NCBI GenBank assembly: GCA_023390175.1 | Contig: JAEWDK010000009.1 | Location: forward strand, 1 to 8,948 | Source: Bacillota bacterium | GTDB lineage: Bacteria > Bacillota > Clostridia > Oscillospirales > Acutalibacteraceae | DNA: 8,948 nucleotides | Direction: 5' to 3' | Part shown: positions 6,152-8,948 of the stretch, in pieces | Position numbering within the stretch: the first letter of the stretch is position 1 | How the letters are laid out: each line of letters opens with the position of its first letter | Made by a program: the position numbers and the translations under genes | Notes under the pieces: generated by a model | Database searches by the model: none | What the model saw: the letters and a program-made list of their open reading frames with translations, nothing else | What the model was told of the DNA's origin: nothing

Positions 6152-6856
6152 GTGTCACAGTTGTCCGGAATCATTTTCGGAATCACTTACCTGATTACGG
6201 CGATATTCTCACCAATCTGGGGCTATGCCGCCGACAGAGTTGGTCGAAAACCAATGATACTTCGGGCGGGTATTGGACTGAGTATTGTTTATTTACTGAT
6301 GGGTTTCGTTCCTAATGTATATATTCTGATCGTGCTCTGCGCGGTACAAGGGGCTATCACGGGATATAGTACCGCCTGTAACACGCTGATTGCAACGCAA
6401 ACAGACAGGGCGCAAGTGGGTTATGCCTTGGGGACTCTTTCAACCGCATCTATTGCCGGTTCTTTATTGGGGCCTACGCTCAGTGGAGTGATAGAAGCGA
6501 CTCTGGGTTTGAAGGCCGTATTTTTCATTATTAGTGGATTTCTTTTTATTGCTTTTATTATCACACTGCTATTAGTACAGGAATCATTTGTTCGGAATGA
6601 TAAAAAATCACAAGGGTTGCGGGAAATATGGAATTCTGTTCCGCAAAAAGAACTGACAGTCGTAATATTGATAACCTTTTTTGTGTTAGGTATAGGGCTT
6701 TATTCGGTAGAGCCGATTATGACTCAGTATGTATCTAGGCTAAGCCCTAGTGCCAGTTATATTGCACTGATTTCCGGGCTGGTTTTCTCGGCTACGGGAC
6801 TTTCAAATATTATCTCTGCCCCAAGATTGGAAAAACTTTCTGACAAAATCGGCGCG
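6152..6856 (+). pseudogene. Fragment of an MFS drug-efflux-type transporter, truncated at both ends
   Basis: About 235 residues match the middle of a DHA1-type multidrug MFS transporter (MdtG-like by memory). It has the motif-A loop GYAADRVGRKPMILRAG (24-40) after the second membrane segment, followed by further helices such as VYLLMGFVP and AVFFIISGFLFIAFIITLLL, and ends in SAPRLEKLSDKIG. The usual first membrane helix and about 45 N-terminal residues are absent: a TGA stop stands one codon before the apparent GTG at 6152. The C-terminal six-helix half is cut off at about 6853-6856, where the frame continues directly into a different protein family. A TATAAT lies at 6141-6146 without a good -35. 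It is not expected to make a working transporter. Confidence 0.8.
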
Positions 6857-7332
6857 GTTAAGGGGGACTTTGTGCATATCAAGGACTCAGGAACGTTTTC
6901 GCAGGAAGGGATCGGGATCAAAGGCGTGCAGACCTTTCATGACAACGTTTCCGGGACAAAAAAGGCAAAAATATCGTCTATAATTTTGCGTTAGACGGAT
7001 TAAATGTCTGCCATTGCGGCGACCTGGGACATCTGTTGAGTCTTGAACAAATCAATGAAATCGGAAAAGTGGACATACTGCTCCTTCCTATAGGAGGAAG
7101 AGTTGTACTGGATGCCATCAGTGCTATGGAAGTTATGAATCAGCTTAATCCGGCGGTTGTGATACCGATGCACTACAGGACGAAAGCGTTGGGAATTCTC
7201 GGATTTATATTTGGAAAAGTCGATACCTTTATAACCGTTTCAAAAAAGGAAGCAAAAAATTATAAGGAACTTGATGTTAATGTATCAAATATTAAAGATC
7301 TCCCAGGAATTGCAGTTCTACAATATAAATGA
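6857..7332 (+). pseudogene. C-terminal part of a metallo-beta-lactamase-fold hydrolase, 5'-truncated and frameshifted
   Basis: From VKGDFVHIKDSGTF onward the sequence is the later part of a UlaG-like metal-dependent hydrolase: GIKGVQTFHD with a metal His, CHCGDLGH with the bridging Asp, and VVIPMHYRT with the last metal His. The N-terminal HxHxDH site, which carries most metal ligands, is missing. The frame joined to the transporter ends at the TAG at 6992-6994, while the homologous frame resumes with NIVYNFALDGLNVCHCGDLG. One A appears lost in the A-runs at 6958-6963 or 6967-6971 (GGCAAAAAT would need one more A). The frame then runs to the TGA at 7330-7332. Loss of the active site means it is dead irrespective of the frameshift. 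Confidence 0.78.
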
Positions 7333-7341
7333 GTGTAATTT

Positions 7342-7377
7342 ACAGTACCCGGATTGAAAGTGAACGGGTACTGTTTT
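7342..7377 (+). terminator. Rho-independent terminator after the hydrolase fragment
   Basis: ACAGTACCCG (7342-7351) pairs perfectly with CGGGTACTGT (7365-7374) around a 13-base loop, followed by T bases to 7377 and another T-run at 7384-7388. It begins 9 bases after the hydrolase stop and is presumably the original gene's terminator. Confidence 0.85.
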
Positions 7378-7410
7378 CTGTACTTTTTAATAAATATTTA
7401 ATGGTGGTAA

Positions 7411-7566
7411 AGGTTTATTAGTACTTATTTTTATGATTCAGAGGAATTAGCTTGGCTATTACCAGATATATATGTTGAACCAGGATACACAGATACAGCA
7501 GGATACGAAAGATTCCCTGCAAGACTAAGAAACTACATATACTTTGAGAACAAAGGGGTACTATAA
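7411..7566 (+). pseudogene. C-terminal fragment of an unknown gene ending YIYFENKGVL
   Basis: An open stretch of 51 residues runs from after the TAA at 7408-7410 to the TAA at 7564-7566, with no plausible start. It includes SEELAWLLPDIYVEPGYTD and then GYERFPARLRNYIYFENKG before VL. Its last third is also present, decayed by stops and a one-base shift, in the left repeat copy at 681-757. That makes it very likely a genuine protein tail and the better preserved of the two. I do not recognise the family. The stop falls inside the loop of the hairpin terminator that follows. The N-terminal body is absent, presumably lost when the flanking DNA was rearranged. Confidence 0.5.
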
Positions 7567-7583
7567 AAATGGTACTCCTTTTT
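7552..7583 (+). terminator. Rho-independent terminator in repeat copy 2
   Basis: Positions 7552-7561 pair with 7572-7581 (10 bp, one G-U pair) around a 10-base loop, with a T-run ending at 7583. It is the counterpart of 744-775. The G-U pair arises from one substitution that keeps the fold. Confidence 0.75.
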
Positions 7584-7584
7584 C

Positions 7585-7653
7585 TTATGTTAGGAAAGTA
7601 CTTCTTACGATGTCATTAGAGTTATAAAAGCCTTTTTCAAATTTGTCATCATC
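7585..7653 (-). pseudogene. C-terminal fragment of the unknown minus-strand protein, copy 2
   Basis: The minus strand reads DDDKFEKGFYNSNDIVRSTF and then LT before the TAA at 7585-7587. Its relative in copy 1 reads DDYKFEEGLYVFNDIVRSTF and then P. The frame stays open only to 7668, where it meets a TGA, so the body of the gene is missing. Shared residues across two diverged copies are the main evidence that this is protein-coding; the family is unknown. Confidence 0.45.
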
Positions 7654-7654
7654 A

Positions 7655-7900
7655 GAGAAAACGCTCTCTCAAATCAGACAATAAATGTGAGGACGTTCGA
7701 AGGTGTAAAGCATGCAGATAAAGCCGGGAAAAAAATTTTGGATTTGTTTATGTTATAAAACATACGAAGGACAACACTGCCACAGCCTGAAAGAGGCAGT
7801 CGAGGAGAGAACAACCTACTAAAGAGAGGTGGCGGAGTTGAAGTGTCAAAAACAATTTTTATTACTGACGCTAAAAACCGAAAAAGGAAAAAAATATTTA
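7655..7900. other. Region without a confident gene between repeat copy 2 and the MarR promoter
   Basis: Two plus-strand stretches in one frame are open: one to the TAA at 7756-7758 (containing NVRTFEGVKHADKAGKKILD) and one from 7759 to the TAA at 7924-7926 (containing SKTIFITDAKNRKRKKIFID). The first could be a gene tail. The second could include a 27-residue peptide from a GTG near 7843 with a purine-rich upstream site. Neither has a recognisable family. A small nested hairpin (CTGCC...GGCAG) lies near 7778-7800. I do not call a gene here. Confidence 0.4.
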
Positions 7901-7929
7901 TTGACACAGGAACTGGAGAAGAGTAAAAT
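7901..7929 (+). promoter_or_regulatory. Sigma-A-type promoter of the MarR/ABC locus
   Basis: A perfect TTGACA (7901-7906), exactly 17 bases, then TAAAAT (7924-7929), one mismatch from consensus. Transcription should start near 7936, about 50 bases before the MarR gene. Confidence 0.8.
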
Positions 7930-7933
7930 CATG

Positions 7934-7949
7934 AACATTGATAAATGTT
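7934..7949 (+). promoter_or_regulatory. Candidate MarR operator
   Basis: AACATT-GATA-AATGTT is a perfect 6-bp inverted repeat sitting on the expected transcription start just after the -10 box. MarR dimers usually bind such 16-20 bp palindromes and repress their own operon, so this is the natural autoregulatory site. Binding itself is inferred. Confidence 0.6.
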
Positions 7950-7987
7950 AACGATGTTAAGCAATTAAAAGGGGAAGAAAATTTTTG

Positions 7988-8482
7988 ATGGATGAAAAAG
8001 AGAAGTACATAAAAAAGGTAAAAACCCACCTGGCAGTTATGATGGGCAAAGGGAGAAAGGTCGATAAAATCCTACTGTCTCAGGGGCTGACCCGTCTTGA
8101 GCTGTTTGCGATACAGCAGATTTATGAAGCAGCAAACGGAGATAAGGAACACAAAGGCATCTATGTATCGGCACTGGCTAAAAAAATGGATATTGTCTTA
8201 TCTTCCGCATCACGGACTTTGAATTCTCTGGAAAAGCGGGGACTGATATCCAGGGAGATTGATCCTGACAACAGAAGAAATATTTGTGTCATGCTTACGG
8301 AAAAAGGATATTTAGTAAGGAAGCTGTGTCTGGAAAAGGTGAACCTGATGTTGGGAAGAGTCGTGGATGGCATGGGAATGGAAGAAATGGAACAGCTGAT
8401 CAAATTGTGGAACCGATTTATTGATCAGATGGAAAATGCAGTGAATGATATGACGGAAGAAATTGACGAATCGACAGATTGA
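7988..8482 (+). CDS. MarR-family transcriptional regulator
   Basis: The 164-residue protein has the MarR winged-helix domain (about 34-110): helices LTRLELFAIQQIYEAAN, then VSALAKKMDIVLSSASRTLN with the recognition helix, then LEKRGLISREIDPDNRRNIC, where D94-N-R-R97 is the MarR wing motif, and LTEKGYLVRK. The N- and C-terminal helices form the dimer interface. The start ATG follows GGGGAAG at 10 bases; a TTG one codon earlier (7985) is a possible alternative at 7 bases. It is preceded by a strong promoter with a palindrome and followed 24 bases later by an ABC exporter gene, the common arrangement in which MarR represses a multidrug or peptide exporter and is relieved by its substrate. Confidence 0.92.
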   Translation: MDEKEKYIKKVKTHLAVMMGKGRKVDKILLSQGLTRLELFAIQQIYEAANGDKEHKGIYVSALAKKMDIVLSSASRTLNSLEKRGLISREIDPDNRRNICVMLTEKGYLVRKLCLEKVNLMLGRVVDGMGMEEMEQLIKLWNRFIDQMENAVNDMTEEIDESTD

Positions 8483-8506
8483 TGAGACAGAAAAGAGGGA
8501 ACTGAC

Positions 8507-8948
8507 TTGAAAGTATTTTTCCGATATTTCAAACCCCATTTGATATCTTTAGCAGCGGCCATGCTTCTGCTATTCGGGCAGGCTGCCTGTGATTTATCGC
8601 TTCCAGATTATATGTCTGATATCGTAAACAAAGGTATCACTACGGGAGACACGATTTACATAGTCAAAGCCGGATTTCAAATGATGGGAATTGCCTTTTT
8701 AAGCGCGTTCTGCACCGTAATTGTGGGACTGATCGGTGCGAGAATGGCAGCGGGAATCTGCCGTAATCTGCGGCAGGATGTATTTACGAGAATTGAGAGT
8801 TTTTCCAGTGCGGAGATGGAAAAGTATTCCACTTCCTCATTAATAACCAGAACCACGAATGATATTACCCAGATCCAGCAGCTGATTGTTATGCTGGTCC
8901 GAATCGTGTTTTATGCGCCCATTCTTGGAGTCGGCGGGGTCATTCATG
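8507..8948 (+). CDS. ABC exporter half-transporter, N-terminal part (cut by the window edge)
   Basis: The first 147 residues belong to a permease-ATPase fusion of the multidrug/lipid exporter class. The protein starts MKVFFRYFKPHLISLAAAML, with a first membrane helix at about 12-28, the loop LPDYMSDIVNKGI, a second helix at about 60-77 and the cytosolic segment RNLRQDVFTRIESFSSAEME. Next comes STSSLITRTTNDITQIQQ, the conserved ...SLITRxTND... region of type IV exporters, and the start of the third helix. The start is TTG at 8507 with GAGGGA 6 bases upstream. The nucleotide-binding domain lies beyond the window. In such MarR-led loci a second half-transporter gene often follows to form a heterodimer; that is expectation, not seen here. 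Confidence 0.9.
   Translation, partial: MKVFFRYFKPHLISLAAAMLLLFGQAACDLSLPDYMSDIVNKGITTGDTIYIVKAGFQMMGIAFLSAFCTVIVGLIGARMAAGICRNLRQDVFTRIESFSSAEMEKYSTSSLITRTTNDITQIQQLIVMLVRIVFYAPILGVGGVIH

Larger units (their letters stand above)
7491..7654. repeat. Copy 2 of the ~165-bp convergent-gene-tail repeat
   Basis: Aligns with 681-845 in the same orientation with only single-base gaps. It contains the plus-strand tail GYERFPARLRNYIYFENKG, the shared terminator, and the minus-strand tail ending NDIVRSTF. Outside these limits the two copies lose similarity on both sides. This copy is not interrupted by an insertion sequence. Confidence 0.8.

Noticed and set aside
7843..7906. Inverted TGTCAA/TTGACA pair as an operator
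   Set aside because: The arms are short and about 50 bases apart, and the right arm is simply the -35 box; chance is the simpler explanation.

Overview
The window looks like a patch of accessory chromosome from a low-to-mid GC Bacillota, most likely an anaerobic gut clostridium of the Lachnospiraceae type. The reasons are AGGAG-type ribosome sites, GTG and TTG starts, an IS66-family element, an EFR1-type flavodoxin/ferredoxin, a ferredoxin-tailed aldo/keto reductase, and a MarR regulator placed before an ABC exporter. The species assignment is inference. No rRNA, tRNA or CRISPR array was seen.

Layout. Positions 1-878 are scar DNA: the 3' tail of an unidentified gene (1-135), about 320 bases with no gene, an internally deleted DDE transposase remnant (455-682), and the first copy of a ~165 bp repeat (681-845). 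That repeat carries the ends of two converging genes around a terminator. Positions 879-3519 are a complete IS66-family insertion sequence with tnpA, tnpB and tnpC on the minus strand, 15-bp perfect tips (18 of 20 matching) and a second inverted repeat set at exactly the same distance from both tips. Its flanks do not show the 8-bp target duplication expected of this family.

Positions 3605-5972 hold the best-preserved functional unit: a strong promoter and three tightly packed plus-strand genes. These are an ArsR-family repressor, an aldo/keto reductase with a two-cluster ferredoxin tail, and an EFR1-type flavodoxin/ferredoxin. The 1-nt gap and the 4-nt ATGA overlap imply translational coupling. 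The plausible job is regulated electron transfer from an Fe-S/flavin carrier to a carbonyl or similar substrate, but the substrate cannot be read from the sequence. A 19-bp hairpin terminator follows at 6033-6090.

Positions 6152-7332 are a gene scar: the middle of an MFS drug-efflux-type transporter joined in frame to the C-terminal part of a metallo-beta-lactamase-fold hydrolase, which then carries a one-base frameshift. A terminator follows, and then the second copy of the repeat (7491-7654), with one of its gene tails better preserved.

Positions 7901-8948 are an intact regulatory and export locus. A consensus-like promoter with a perfect inverted repeat at the expected transcription start drives a MarR-family regulator. 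The regulator is followed 24 bases later by the start of an ABC exporter half-transporter (TTG start) that runs off the right edge. Overall, two intact regulated modules sit among decayed genes, repeated scars and one insertion sequence. I see no clearly new system; the most unusual items are the repeated convergent gene-tail cassette, the MFS/hydrolase chimera and the coupled redox operon.
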